64,000 nucleotides of DNA from HXMU1420-13 sp024742815 (GCA_024742815.1 JANSXX010000001.1:626191-690190); one strand, 5' to 3'. Positions 1 through 10,500 are shown, counted from the first letter of the stretch. Numbers and translations are program-made. The notes: generated from the letters alone by a model not told the origin.

Positions 1-216
1 ATGCGTGGCTTCGATTCCGGATTTTCCGGGCATCTCAATATCCATCAAAATGATTTGAGGTAATGTTGAATTCGAGAACTTTTGTAACTGCTGAAGGGCA
101 TTATCTGCATTCTCCGCTTCTAAAACGATTTCAATTTCCTCAAAAAACCCTAAGCGTGTTTTTAAGTTTTCCCGAATTCGGGCCTGATCTTCAACAATTC
201 CAATTTGTATACTCAT
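1..216 (-). CDS. Response regulator, receiver domain (partial, cut by left edge)
   Basis: Only the first 72 residues are in the window; the gene runs off the left edge. The visible part is a CheY-like receiver: the acidic pair E9-D10 follows a hydrophobic first strand, and the phospho-acceptor Asp is at about residue 59 in ILMDIEMPGKSG. Kinases of the HisKA_3 type, two of which are encoded immediately upstream on the same strand, normally pair with NarL/LuxR-type regulators. A C-terminal helix-turn-helix is therefore expected beyond the edge but is not seen. The ATG at 216 lies 50 bp after the kinase stop codon, so this is probably the last gene of a kinase-kinase-regulator operon. Confidence 0.85.
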   Translation of the reverse strand, partial: MSIQIGIVEDQARIRENLKTRLGFFEEIEIVLEAENADNALQQLQKFSNSTLPQIILMDIEMPGKSGIEATH

Positions 217-266
217 AGTTGAAAAAACGAAAATTCGGGTACACACAGAATACCCAGTTCAGGGTA

Positions 267-3257
267 TTATGCAAATTCAAGTGTTATGGTTGTCCCAACT
301 CCTTTTTTACTCTCGATGAAAATGGAAGCATCCATCATTTTTACTCGCTCATGCATGTTAACTAGACCATTCCCTGAGCCGGTCTGAGCTTCCGCATCCA
401 TACCAATTCCATCATCCTTCAAAACTATCCGAACTTTGCCATTCGTTTCGGAACAAGTAATTCTAAATACTGAAGCCTTTGCATATTTGTTGGTATTATT
501 TAGGGCTTCTTGCACAATACGGGTAAGATTTAGCGATCGATCGGGAGAGAGAATCAGCTGCGGGTTTACCGACGATGAAACCTCAACCTTAAGTTCTTTG
601 AGGTAGCGCTGTTGCCGTTTTAAGTATCCGTTCAAATGATCCAGAAAAATTCCAAACTCCACTTTCTCTTTATCCAGTAACCAAATCGTTTCGCGGAGAT
701 CGGTCATTGCGCCACGCGCATCATTGTCGAGATTGCCTAACAGTGATAAGGCTTTGTCTTGTTGATTGTTCTTCACGTGCAGGTTACTGATTTCTATACC
801 GGTAATGAGGTTGGAAATCTGCGAGCCAACGTTATCGTGGAGTTCACGAGATATCCGTTCACGCTCTTCCTGAATTTTTTGTTGGGTTTCGAGCTCTCGA
901 TTTAGTGCTTTCAATTTTTGATTTGAACGCCAGTAAACCCCACCTGCACCTACACCGATAAATCCGAGCATACAAAGCCCAATAAACCACCATGTTTTGT
1001 AGAAAGGGGGAAGCACGGTGAAATCGAGCGTTGCCGTTTTATCGCTCCATTGTCCATCCGGGCCTTTAGCCGAAACGGTAAAGGTATAATTGCCATCGGG
1101 TAGAAAATCGTAATAAGCCGTGGTTCTATTTCCTACATAAACCCAATCATCGTCAACATTCGATAACTTAATTCTGAACGAAGTTTTTCTAGGAGATTCA
1201 TGATTAAGCGCAGAATAAATGAGTTCAACCTTATTTTTATCCGGTGCAAAAGTTAAGTTGCTGTTCAGGTCAACCTGCTTTTCATTTACATAGAGCTCGT
1301 CGATGTAGGGGTAGAAAGACTGAGTATTTATAATGGCTTTTTCCGGATTTACAACTGCAACTCCACCCGAAGTTGGAAATAGCATTTCTCCGGAATGTAG
1401 GGTAAGGGCAAGTGCATTAGTGCCTGCTTCCATAGCGTTTGTTGCCAAACCATCTTCTGTGGAAAACATGGTATAAGCAATTTTTTGATCGTTGCCGGCT
1501 ACGAGTTTTGCTATATCCGCTTTGGTGATTTTATAAATACCATCGTTACTTGATATCCATAAGTTTCCGTCTAGATCTTCGGTCATGCCATAAGCTGCGA
1601 AATCAGGAAAGCCTTTTTCCTGTCCAAAGAAATCGAAGCCTTCACCATTAAACACATTTAGCCCGCCTCGGGAGGTTCCAACGAGTAATTTTCCACTCGA
1701 GTGTTCTAAAATTGTATATACAATGGGATGGCTTAATCCACTGGAAGTATCGAAGTGAGTCACTTCATTTTCATAAAAACGATATAACCCTCCACCATAG
1801 GTTCCAAACCAAATAGCATTGTTAGAATCTGAGAAAGAAGTAGAACAGTATTCGTGTTCCATCTGATTCTCTGAGTTATAAGTAGCTGAAAGCTCAAGAT
1901 TGGTGTTAAATACATTCACTCCACTAACCGAGCAAACATACAATTGCTCAGCATCATCAAACTCGATTCCTTGCACCATATTACTACTCAATCCTTGTTC
2001 GGTAGTAAGCACACTGCCAATGGTTCGGTCCTTCTTAACGTTGAATATCCCAGAACCTTGAGTGGCAAACCAAGGCGTGCCATCAGCACCAATTGCCCCT
2101 CCATTTGCATAGCCATTGGTTTTAGAGGGCGGATTTTCGATGGTATTCCATGTTCCATTCGAGAAATAATTCCATCCGGCACCATCCGAACCTAACCATA
2201 GCGTTTGCTCCGAATCTTCAATCACCGAGATGTATGAATCAATGGCAATACCTGGAATTCTTTTGTCTATGATGTCAATTTTGCGCGGTTTAAAAACCGA
2301 CATCCCTCGTTCGGTACCAACATAAGCAGATCCGCTTTTAGAGAAACCTACAAAAAGAGCGAAATCGTTAACCAGACCGGTTTCGGTATTTATATTTTCG
2401 AAAACGCCATCTTTAAAACGGTGAATTCCGGTGCCATGATCGGCAATCCAAATTGAGCTATCGGCTGGGTTTTGAGCAAAAAATTGTGGAAATAAACCGG
2501 TGAGTCCATCTTTTTTGTGATAGTATGTATGGGGCTTATCTTCGCGAAAAACTACAACACCTTCTTTGTCGGTGCCTACCCAAATATCACCATTGTACAT
2601 TTCGGTTAGTCCTCGAATGGCGTTGTAGGGTAATCCATTTTCTGTGGTAAAGTTTGTGAATTTCCCATTATCAAAAATACTGAGCCCTTCATCGGTCCCA
2701 ATCCAGATTCTCCCTTGTTTATCTTCGACAATTCTCCAAATATTCGGGCCAACCAGGCCATCTTCAGGAGTATATTTTTGAATCGTTTTTTCTCCATCAA
2801 ACACGAAAAGGCCATCACCATATATACCTACATACATCAGATTGTCTCGTGATATTAATACGGTTTTGGCGATTCCTCCCGTCATGTCTAGTTCGTCTTT
2901 ATACTTTACAAGGGAATCGGAGACAATTTTATATATCCCTTCTGCCGATGCAGGTGCCCATAAATTTCCTTCAGCATCTGCATGCAATTCATAGAAGTAA
3001 CCACGATCTAAGCCTTTTCTGTAAGGTTTAAAAGTCAAACCATCGTAGCGAATTACTCCACCGGCGGTCACAATCCAGATAAAACCGGCATCGTCCTCAA
3101 TAACGTATTGTATTTGCTCTACAATCAGGCCGTCTTCAGGTAAATAATTATTTACTAGATAATTATCCCAATGAGTAGGGTAGGTTAAAAATGATTGCCC
3201 AAGAACAGGCAGACATAAAAATCCTAGTAAAATAAATAGAAGTACTTTTTTCCCCAT
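267..3257 (-). CDS. Two-component-propeller sensor histidine kinase (paralog A)
   Basis: About 996 aa from the ATG at 3257; a TTG six codons upstream (3275) is also possible, but the ATG gives a clean signal peptide (MGKKVLLFILLGFLCLPVLGQ). Order of parts: signal peptide; about 650 residues of Reg_prop repeats (recurring DxxGxLWIGT-like strings), predicted to form two periplasmic beta-propellers; a Y_Y_Y immunoglobulin-like domain (about 690-760); one membrane helix (WWFIGLCMLGFIG); a HisKA_3 dimerisation domain with the phospho-His in ERISRELHDNVG; and a HATPase_c domain with N box EALNNTNKYA and G box DDGIGM. The stop is 50 bp before the response regulator. The ligand is unknown; relatives in Bacteroidota often sense glycans, but nothing nearby supports that here. 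Confidence 0.9.
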   Translation of the reverse strand: MGKKVLLFILLGFLCLPVLGQSFLTYPTHWDNYLVNNYLPEDGLIVEQIQYVIEDDAGFIWIVTAGGVIRYDGLTFKPYRKGLDRGYFYELHADAEGNLWAPASAEGIYKIVSDSLVKYKDELDMTGGIAKTVLISRDNLMYVGIYGDGLFVFDGEKTIQKYTPEDGLVGPNIWRIVEDKQGRIWIGTDEGLSIFDNGKFTNFTTENGLPYNAIRGLTEMYNGDIWVGTDKEGVVVFREDKPHTYYHKKDGLTGLFPQFFAQNPADSSIWIADHGTGIHRFKDGVFENINTETGLVNDFALFVGFSKSGSAYVGTERGMSVFKPRKIDIIDKRIPGIAIDSYISVIEDSEQTLWLGSDGAGWNYFSNGTWNTIENPPSKTNGYANGGAIGADGTPWFATQGSGIFNVKKDRTIGSVLTTEQGLSSNMVQGIEFDDAEQLYVCSVSGVNVFNTNLELSATYNSENQMEHEYCSTSFSDSNNAIWFGTYGGGLYRFYENEVTHFDTSSGLSHPIVYTILEHSSGKLLVGTSRGGLNVFNGEGFDFFGQEKGFPDFAAYGMTEDLDGNLWISSNDGIYKITKADIAKLVAGNDQKIAYTMFSTEDGLATNAMEAGTNALALTLHSGEMLFPTSGGVAVVNPEKAIINTQSFYPYIDELYVNEKQVDLNSNLTFAPDKNKVELIYSALNHESPRKTSFRIKLSNVDDDWVYVGNRTTAYYDFLPDGNYTFTVSAKGPDGQWSDKTATLDFTVLPPFYKTWWFIGLCMLGFIGVGAGGVYWRSNQKLKALNRELETQQKIQEERERISRELHDNVGSQISNLITGIEISNLHVKNNQQDKALSLLGNLDNDARGAMTDLRETIWLLDKEKVEFGIFLDHLNGYLKRQQRYLKELKVEVSSSVNPQLILSPDRSLNLTRIVQEALNNTNKYAKASVFRITCSETNGKVRIVLKDDGIGMDAEAQTGSGNGLVNMHERVKMMDASIFIESKKGVGTTITLEFA

Positions 3258-3399
3258 TCCCGGCCAACTAGTCAAAAATTTGCTCAGAGTATAATAAAGA
3301 GACCTTAGATTTGAAAAACTAAGTTATTTAGGCGTTCACTTTTTATGATCGTTTGAATAGTTCTAAATATTAATAAAAGAGAAGGTTTTAGTATTCTAT

Positions 3400-6387
3400 T
3401 TAAGTAAACTCGAGTGTTATGGTTGTTCCTGTTCCGTGTTTACTTTCAATCAAAATGTTAGCACCCATCATTTTTGCTCGCTCATGCATGTTTACGAGTC
3501 CGTTCCCCGAGCCGATCTGTGCTTCCGCATCCATACCAATTCCATCATCCTTCAAAACTATCCGAACTTTGCCATTCGTTTCGGAACAAGTAATACTAAA
3601 TACTGAAGCCTTTGCATATTTATTGGTGTTATTGAGTGCTTCTTGCACAATGCGGGTAAGATTTAGCGATCGATCGGGAGAGAGAATCAGCTGCGGGTTT
3701 ACTGACGATGTAACCTCAACCTTAAGTTCTTTAAGGTAGCGCTGTTGCCGTTTTAAGTATCCATTTAAATGATCCAGAAAAATCCCAAACTCCACTTTCT
3801 CTTTATCCAATAACCAAATCGTCTCGCGAAGATCAGTCATGGCTCCGCGTGCATCGTTGTCGAGGTTATCTAACAGCGATAAGGCTTGGTCTTGTTGATT
3901 GTTCTTCACATGCAGGTTACTGATTTCTATACCGGTTATGAGGTTGGATATCTGCGAACCTACGTTATCGTGGAGTTCACGAGATATCCGTTCACGTTCT
4001 AGTTGGATTTTCTGCTGCATTTCAAGTTCGCGATTCAAAGCTTTTAGTTTCTGATTAGAACGCCAGTAAACACTACCGGCGCTTAAGCTTGCAAAACCAA
4101 TAAAACATAGCCCAATAAACCACCAGGTTTTATAGAAAGGCGGAAGCACAGTAAATTCGAGTGAGGCGGTTTTATCACTCCAAACACCAGCTTGATCTAT
4201 CGCAGAGATTAAAAGTTTATAGTTGCCATCAGGTAAAAAATCAAAATAAGTGGTTGTTCTTTCACCGATATAAACCCAATCTTCGTCATAACCTTCTAGC
4301 TTAGTTCTGAATCTTGTTTTATTTGGCGAGCTAATATTTAAAGCTGAAAACGATATTTCAACTCTATTATCAGAAGGTTTTATAATAAGGTCCTTGTCCA
4401 ATGATCTTTCAATACCATCTACTTTGAATCCGTCGAAATATGGAAAAAATGTGCTGCGGTCTGCTTCAGTTTTTTGTGGATTCACCACAGCAAGCCCTTT
4501 TTTGGTAGTAATGAGGATTTCACCGGTATCAATTTTTTTAGTGAGTGAACTATTCCCATAATTTACCCTTGTTAGAGGGAATCCATCATCAACAGTAAAT
4601 CTTTGAAATTGAATTTCTTCCAACTCTCCCGCATCATATGAGTCTAAATCATCTCGTTTTACATGTGCGATGTATCCATTTGACGAAAACCAAAAATTAC
4701 CTAAATCGTCCTCGGTAACGCTCACAAAGTTATCGGGTAAGTTGAGATATTCCTTTAATCCTTGATCAGTAACTCTGTAGAAGCCGTATTCAAGTGATGC
4801 TGCCCAAATTTCACCTTTTTGATCTTCTGTAAGTGCAAACACTCGATTATCATTTAATCCATCAGATGTATCGTAATGAGTAATAACTTCTTTTCCCCTT
4901 AGCTCATAAATTCCATTATCCACAGTTGAAATCCACACGTCACCATCCTTGTCTAATGCAGTGTTAAAACAACGATTACTAGGCAGCCCATTTTCAGTGG
5001 TGAGAGTTTCTGTAATTACCCAATCCATATTAATAATGTTGATGCCGTCAAAAGTGCCAACGTATAAATTCCCATCATTGTCAGATTCTAAACAAATGAT
5101 ATAGTTTGAAGTGAGACCTTCTTCTGGAGTTATAGAATCAACAATTTTGTCATTTACTATTTTGATGATTCCAAGTTCTGATGTGGATATATAAATCGTT
5201 GAGTCGTTTGAAATTTCTATTGCTGAAATACTTTCATTAGAGCGAGATTTCGAATATCTGATGTTGTTCCATGTACCGTTTTCATACACCATCAGCCCCC
5301 CACCGATAGTTCCTACATAAATTTTCCCATTTGAATCCTGATCAACCGAATTAGTTTCTGTTGATATAAAACCGGGTGTACGTTCATCAATAACATCTAT
5401 AATTCGTGGCACTAATATGGATAATCCAAAACTGGTTCCAATATAAACTCTACCTTTTCTATCAAATTTTATTCTTAGAACCCGATCTGAAATCAGACCT
5501 TCTTCAGAATTGAAATGGTCTATTCTACCATCTTTAAATCGATCTATACCTTTGGTACTATAACCAATCCATATTGATTGATCGATTGGGTTTTGTTTAA
5601 GACTGACGACAGTGTTATCAGACAATCCGTTTTGTTTTGATAACCTATCTTTAGGACTTAAATCTTCAAATACTACAATGCCATTCGTTTCTGTTCCAAG
5701 CCATATTTCTCCATTTTGCAGTTCAGCAATAGTATTGATTGAGTTATCCGGCAAACCATTTGAAGTAGTAAAATTCAATATTTCCCCATTAACAAATACG
5801 CTTAACCCTGTAGTAGTAGCTACCCATACCCGATTTTGGCGATCTGTGATCACTTGCTCGATTTTATTGCCTGCTAAACCATTGGTGCTATCGTAACTAG
5901 CAATTACAGAATCTTTATATACAATACTCAAACCATCTTCATAATCACCAATAAAGAGAGAATCACCACTTGTTCTGCTTATTGATGAGTAAGCTGCATA
6001 AGTTAATCCAAACTTATTCGTTTTAGTGTGGAGGCTATCTCCAATTTTGGTTTGTATACCATGTTCTACTCCTAGTAGAATCAAATTACCGTCTGGGTCT
6101 TCACTTATTTCTGGTATAATTCCCGTCAGGTATGAGCTTTCACTAAATGGTTTAAGTTTTATGCCATCGTATTTAAAAAGAAAAGAGTAATTAGATATCC
6201 AAATAAAGCCTACTGAATCTTGATAAATATCATAGATTTCATCTCTATATAATCCATCTTTACGATCTAAATTTCGTATTTGATAATTATCAAAATAGGA
6301 CTCATAGTTAACAATCGATTGTGCTTGCCCAAAAACAGGCAGACACAAAAATCCCAATAAAATAAATAGTAGTACTTTTTTCCCCAT
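3400..6387 (-). CDS. Two-component-propeller sensor histidine kinase (paralog B)
   Basis: About 995 aa from the ATG at 6387 (an in-frame TTG lies at 6405). It has the same architecture as the downstream paralog: signal peptide, propeller repeats, Y_Y_Y domain, single membrane helix, HisKA_3 (ERISRELHDNVG) and HATPase_c. The first about 24 residues and the last about 230 residues are almost the same as in paralog A, with about 14 substitutions in the C-terminal 225 residues by eye, and the DNA is near-identical there. The propeller region has diverged strongly. So one output module is attached to two different sensors, both probably feeding the regulator at the left edge. The two genes are 142 bp apart (3400 minus 3257) and share upstream sequence too, consistent with tandem duplication. 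Confidence 0.9.
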   Translation of the reverse strand: MGKKVLLFILLGFLCLPVFGQAQSIVNYESYFDNYQIRNLDRKDGLYRDEIYDIYQDSVGFIWISNYSFLFKYDGIKLKPFSESSYLTGIIPEISEDPDGNLILLGVEHGIQTKIGDSLHTKTNKFGLTYAAYSSISRTSGDSLFIGDYEDGLSIVYKDSVIASYDSTNGLAGNKIEQVITDRQNRVWVATTTGLSVFVNGEILNFTTSNGLPDNSINTIAELQNGEIWLGTETNGIVVFEDLSPKDRLSKQNGLSDNTVVSLKQNPIDQSIWIGYSTKGIDRFKDGRIDHFNSEEGLISDRVLRIKFDRKGRVYIGTSFGLSILVPRIIDVIDERTPGFISTETNSVDQDSNGKIYVGTIGGGLMVYENGTWNNIRYSKSRSNESISAIEISNDSTIYISTSELGIIKIVNDKIVDSITPEEGLTSNYIICLESDNDGNLYVGTFDGINIINMDWVITETLTTENGLPSNRCFNTALDKDGDVWISTVDNGIYELRGKEVITHYDTSDGLNDNRVFALTEDQKGEIWAASLEYGFYRVTDQGLKEYLNLPDNFVSVTEDDLGNFWFSSNGYIAHVKRDDLDSYDAGELEEIQFQRFTVDDGFPLTRVNYGNSSLTKKIDTGEILITTKKGLAVVNPQKTEADRSTFFPYFDGFKVDGIERSLDKDLIIKPSDNRVEISFSALNISSPNKTRFRTKLEGYDEDWVYIGERTTTYFDFLPDGNYKLLISAIDQAGVWSDKTASLEFTVLPPFYKTWWFIGLCFIGFASLSAGSVYWRSNQKLKALNRELEMQQKIQLERERISRELHDNVGSQISNLITGIEISNLHVKNNQQDQALSLLDNLDNDARGAMTDLRETIWLLDKEKVEFGIFLDHLNGYLKRQQRYLKELKVEVTSSVNPQLILSPDRSLNLTRIVQEALNNTNKYAKASVFSITCSETNGKVRIVLKDDGIGMDAEAQIGSGNGLVNMHERAKMMGANILIESKHGTGTTITLEFT

Positions 6388-6422
6388 TCCCGGCCAACTA
6401 GTCAATTAGTAAAAAATTTAGG

Positions 6423-6450
6423 AGAGTATAATAAACGGAGATTGGATTTG
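6423..6450 (-). promoter_or_regulatory. Upstream block conserved between the two kinase paralogs
   Basis: The string AGAGTATAATAAA (plus-strand reading) occurs at 6423-6435 and again at 3286-3298, at almost the same distance upstream of each kinase start and followed in both by a GATTTGAA-like string. On the minus strand it reads TTTATTATACTCT, with a TATACT element that could be a -10. The conservation may simply reflect the duplication, so promoter function is only a suggestion. Confidence 0.25.
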
Positions 6451-6640
6451 AAATTAATTCTGGGTAAAACAGAACAACTCTTCGTCTAAAAGTGGTTACC
6501 GCTTGTCACGAACCACCGGTTCGTGTTGCCAACCAGAAACCACTGATTCCACTACTTGTCTTGCGCTAATATCCCGGATCTATCATTTTTGAGCCGGTGG
6601 TTCGGCACGAGAGAAACTGGGATGACTACTGCCTTTGTCT

Positions 6641-7583
6641 CGAATCTTTTCTCCAAGCGAAGGACTTCAAGTCCTTCCGAGGACAGGCTGGAATTTCGCG
6701 ATCAATTCGGGACTAAAGTCCCTTCTTGGTTATGATCTTGGCAGATCTATAGTTCCTAGCTTTTTTTATAAAAAGCAGTTATTCCATCGAAGGTGATGCC
6801 ATAGCTATACCTTCGATAGAATCTGAAATGTGTATGAGTGCGGGGCTTTGTTAAAGCTTTAGATCCCCGTCTCCACGGGGATGACTATAGCCTTTTAGTG
6901 GTTTTGTGCTTTTGTGTCGAATCTTTTCTCCAAGCGAAGGACTTCAAGTCCTTACGAGGAGAGGCAGGAATTTCGCGATCAATACGGGACTAAAGTCCCT
7001 TCTTGGTTATGATCGTGGCAGATCTATAGTTTCTAGCTTTTTTTATAAAATGCATTTATTCCATCGAAGGTGATGTCATAGCTATACCTTCGATAGAATC
7101 TGAAATGTGTATGAGTGCGGAGCTTTGTTAAAGCTTTAGATCCCCGTCTTCACGGGGATGACGATAGCCTTTTAGTGGTTTTATGCTATTGTGTTGAATC
7201 CATTTTTCCCTAAGCGAAGGAATTCAAGTCCTTACGAGGAGAGGCAGGATTTTCGCCATCAACGCGGGACTAAAGTCCCTTCTTGGTTATGATCGTGACA
7301 GATCTTTAGTTCCTAGCTTTTTTATAAAAAGCAGTTATTCCATCGAAGGTGATGCCATAGCTATACCTTCGATAGAATCTGAAATGTGTATGAGTATCGG
7401 ACGTTGTTAACTTTTTAGATCCCCGTCTTCACGGGGATGACTATAGCCTTCTAGTGATTTAGTGCTTTTGTCTCGAATCTTTTCTCCAAGCGGAGGACTT
7501 CAAGTCCTTACGAGGGAAAGCAATTTTAGATTCCCGTCTTCACGGGTATGACTAAGATTTTTAGTGATTTAGTGCTTTTGTGG
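6641..7583. repeat. Array of 277-bp hairpin-rich tandem repeats (3 full units plus a truncated one)
   Basis: Units start at 6641, 6918, 7195 and 7474, giving periods of 277, 277 and 279 bp; the fourth unit is internally deleted. Each full unit carries four inverted repeats: AAGGACTT-C-AAGTCCTT, GGGACT-AA-AGTCCC, ATCGAAGGT...ACCTTCGAT, and ATCCCCGT-loop-ACGGGGAT. No conserved reading frame crosses the units (277 is not a multiple of three) and the copies differ by scattered substitutions. The last 22 bp of the final unit (7561-7582) are the 3' coding end of uvrA. The stretch 6406-6640 before the array has no gene; it holds a perfect hairpin CACGAACC-ACC-GGTTCGTG (6507-6525) and a fragment of the repeat end. 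Confidence 0.9.
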
Positions 7584-10413
7584 CAACCTTTTCCAACCGA
7601 TCAAATTCCTGCTTTAAAAACCGGCCGGTGTGTAAGACTTCTTTTTTGGCTACCTGCTTGGGCGTTCCCTGAGCGATAATTTCACCACCGCCTTTACCGC
7701 CTTCCGGACCTAAATCAATGATCCAATCGGCGGCTTTGATGAGATCTAAATTGTGCTCGATCACCATCACCGTGTTGCCTTTATCCACCAACTGTTGAAT
7801 TACATCTACCAGCATTTTTACATCCTGAAAGTGCAATCCGGTTGTGGGCTCATCCATCACGTACAGGGTATCACCGGTTCCAACTTTCGATAATTCACGA
7901 GCCAGTTTAATTCGCTGGGCTTCTCCACCTGAAAGCGTAGTGCTTGATTGTCCAAGAGTTAAATATCCTAAACCAACCGAATTTAGCGTGGATAAAATTC
8001 GGGAAATAGCCGGTTGGGCATCAAAAAACTCGGCAGCATCACTAATCGGCATATTCAACACTTCAGAAATGTTTTTGCCACGATAGTAAATCTCTAGCGT
8101 TTCGCGATTGTATCGCTTGCCATTACAGGTTTCGCAGGTCACGTACACATCCGGCAGGAAGTTCATTTCGATTTTCCGAACGCCATCACCCTGACAGGTT
8201 TCACATCGACCGCCCTTCACATTAAAGGAAAAACGACCTTGATCGTAGCCTCTAATTTTAGCTTCGGGCATTTCTGCAAATAACCTGCGGATGTGGTCAA
8301 ACACTTTGGTATAAGTTCCCGGATTCGAACGGGGAGTTCGGCCAATCGGACTCTGATCAATGGAAATAATCTTATCCACGTTATCCAATCCTGTAACCGT
8401 ATCGTAGGGAAGCGGCACACTTTTCGATTTATAAAAATGATTGGAAAGAATCGGAACCAACGTCTGATTGATCAAAGAACTTTTACCACTGCCACTCACA
8501 CCCGTAACTGAGATGAATTTCCCCAATGGGATTTTTAAATCTACGTTCTGAAGATTATGCCCGCGCGCATTTTTTATGGTGATGGATTTCTTATTTCCCT
8601 TTCGATAGGATTTCGGAATGGGGATGATTTCTTCATCACGTAAAAACCGAGCCGTCATCGAATCATGGGTAAGTTCTTCAGGTTTTCCTGCAGAAACGAT
8701 TTCCCCACCATTAACTCCGGCGCCCGGACCTAAATCTACCACGAAATCAGCATGTTCGATAGTTTCCCGATCGTGTTCTACTACAATCACCGAGTTGCCT
8801 AAATCGCGTAAAGTTTCCAGCGATTTTATCAATTTGATGTTATCTCTCTGATGTAATCCAATACTGGGTTCATCCAAAATATAAAGTACACCAACTAACT
8901 GAGTACCGATTTGAGTAGCTAATCGTATACGTTGTGCCTCGCCACCGGAAAGAGTTTGGGCTTCACGATCAAGGTTTAAATAATCCAATCCTACATTTAA
9001 CAGAAAATCCAGACGATCACGAATTTCTTTAAGCACCTGATTTCCAATCAATTGCTGGCGCTCAGAAAGTGTAAGTCCGTAAAGCGTGTCTCTCAAATCG
9101 CTCACATCCATTTTCACTAAGTCGTGGATGTTATATCCATCAATTTTGTAGGAAAGTGCTTCTTTATTTAGCCGCCCACCACCACAACTTGGGCAGGCAA
9201 CTTTGCTCATGTACGCTTTGGCTTTTTCACGTTGCTTGGGAGATTTTGAATTTTCGTACTGATCGATGATAGTTTTGCGAAGTCCATCATATTTATGCTG
9301 ATAGGTGACCGAATTGTCTTTAAAATCATAACTGACAGCGTATTTTTTATCCCCACTACCGTGCATTAAAATGGTTCGAAGTTCATCAGAAAACTTCTTA
9401 AACGGTGTATCGAAATCAACCTTATGATCATCAAGCACTGCTTTTAGTTGCTTGAAAGCAAAAACATCGCGCGGCGCGCCTAAGAATCGAATTGCCCCGT
9501 CATTTACCGATTGGGATTCATTTGGAACGAGTAAATCCCAGCTGACATCATACGTGCTTCCAAGTCCATCGCAGGTTTGGCAAGCACCATACGGCGAATT
9601 GAACGAAAACATATTTGGAGCCGGATCTTCATAAGCCAGCCCACTTTCCAAATCGAAGAGTTTTTGAGAAAATAACCGATCTTGAACACCATCTTCTGTC
9701 TGAACCGCCAAAATCACATTTCCATCAGCCATTTCTAGTGCTAAACGGATGCTATCGGCGATGCGCTTTTCACTCTTTGGAGAAATGACAAAGCGATCGA
9801 CAACCACTTCGATATTATGCGTTTTGTAGCGATCCACCATCATTCCTTCTTCCAGCTCGGTGAATTCTCCGTCGATGCGGGCAGAAACAAATCCCTGCTT
9901 TATGGTTTGCTCGAACAACTCGCGATAATGCCCTTTTCGGCCACGCACAACAGGTGCCAAACAATAAGCTTTAGTTCCTTTGGGCAACGCCATCACCGAA
10001 GCCACTACCTGATCGGCAGTTTGCTTCTCCATTTTATTGCCGGTTTTGTACGAGAAGGGGATACCTACACGAGCGTACAATAGCCGTAGAAAATCATAAA
10101 TCTCGGTAACCGTACCAACGGTAGAGCGCGGATTCCGATTGGTCGTTTTTTGGTCGATGGAAATCACGGGAGAAAGTCCGTCGATAAAATCAACTTCAGG
10201 GCGCTCCATCATTCCCAAAAACTGCCGCGCATAAGCCGAAAGTGATTCCAGAAAACGGCGTTGGCCTTCCGCATAAATCGTGTCGAAAGCGAGCGAGGAT
10301 TTTCCCGAGCCAGAAAGTCCGGTTAGCACCACAAGTTGTTCTCGTGGAATATCGATATCGAAATTTTTGAGATTGTGTTCGCGTGCGCCTCGTACAATAA
10401 TATGGTGCTGCAA
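7561..10413 (-). CDS. uvrA: Excinuclease ABC subunit UvrA
   Basis: 950 aa, full length for UvrA, the damage-recognition ATPase of nucleotide excision repair. It has two ABC ATPase halves: Walker A GLSGSGKSS at about residue 32 and GVSGSGKSS in the second half; signatures LSGGEAQRIRLA and LSGGEAQRIKLA; and zinc-finger cysteine pairs CQTC, CPSC, CETC and CETC. The start is a TTG at 10413: an in-frame stop lies about ten codons upstream, no ATG or GTG lies between, and the N-terminus IIVRGAREHNLKN aligns naturally with other UvrA proteins. The final six residues (TKALNH) and the stop codon are contributed by the end of the adjacent 277-bp repeat unit. The gene stands alone on the minus strand. 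Confidence 0.97.
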   Translation of the reverse strand: MQHHIIVRGAREHNLKNFDIDIPREQLVVLTGLSGSGKSSLAFDTIYAEGQRRFLESLSAYARQFLGMMERPEVDFIDGLSPVISIDQKTTNRNPRSTVGTVTEIYDFLRLLYARVGIPFSYKTGNKMEKQTADQVVASVMALPKGTKAYCLAPVVRGRKGHYRELFEQTIKQGFVSARIDGEFTELEEGMMVDRYKTHNIEVVVDRFVISPKSEKRIADSIRLALEMADGNVILAVQTEDGVQDRLFSQKLFDLESGLAYEDPAPNMFSFNSPYGACQTCDGLGSTYDVSWDLLVPNESQSVNDGAIRFLGAPRDVFAFKQLKAVLDDHKVDFDTPFKKFSDELRTILMHGSGDKKYAVSYDFKDNSVTYQHKYDGLRKTIIDQYENSKSPKQREKAKAYMSKVACPSCGGGRLNKEALSYKIDGYNIHDLVKMDVSDLRDTLYGLTLSERQQLIGNQVLKEIRDRLDFLLNVGLDYLNLDREAQTLSGGEAQRIRLATQIGTQLVGVLYILDEPSIGLHQRDNIKLIKSLETLRDLGNSVIVVEHDRETIEHADFVVDLGPGAGVNGGEIVSAGKPEELTHDSMTARFLRDEEIIPIPKSYRKGNKKSITIKNARGHNLQNVDLKIPLGKFISVTGVSGSGKSSLINQTLVPILSNHFYKSKSVPLPYDTVTGLDNVDKIISIDQSPIGRTPRSNPGTYTKVFDHIRRLFAEMPEAKIRGYDQGRFSFNVKGGRCETCQGDGVRKIEMNFLPDVYVTCETCNGKRYNRETLEIYYRGKNISEVLNMPISDAAEFFDAQPAISRILSTLNSVGLGYLTLGQSSTTLSGGEAQRIKLARELSKVGTGDTLYVMDEPTTGLHFQDVKMLVDVIQQLVDKGNTVMVIEHNLDLIKAADWIIDLGPEGGKGGGEIIAQGTPKQVAKKEVLHTGRFLKQEFDRLEKVATKALNH

Positions 10414-10500
10414 AGAAAGTACCGTTTTGAGTTCAGGAGAATCTTAAAGGTACCAAACGCATCAGAGAAAGTCTTAATTCCGCACTATTAAAAAAACGGA

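Noticed and set aside
6641..7583. Insertion sequence or IS remnant in the 277-bp array
   Set aside because: No transposase-like frame, no terminal inverted repeats spanning the array, and the unit is tandem.
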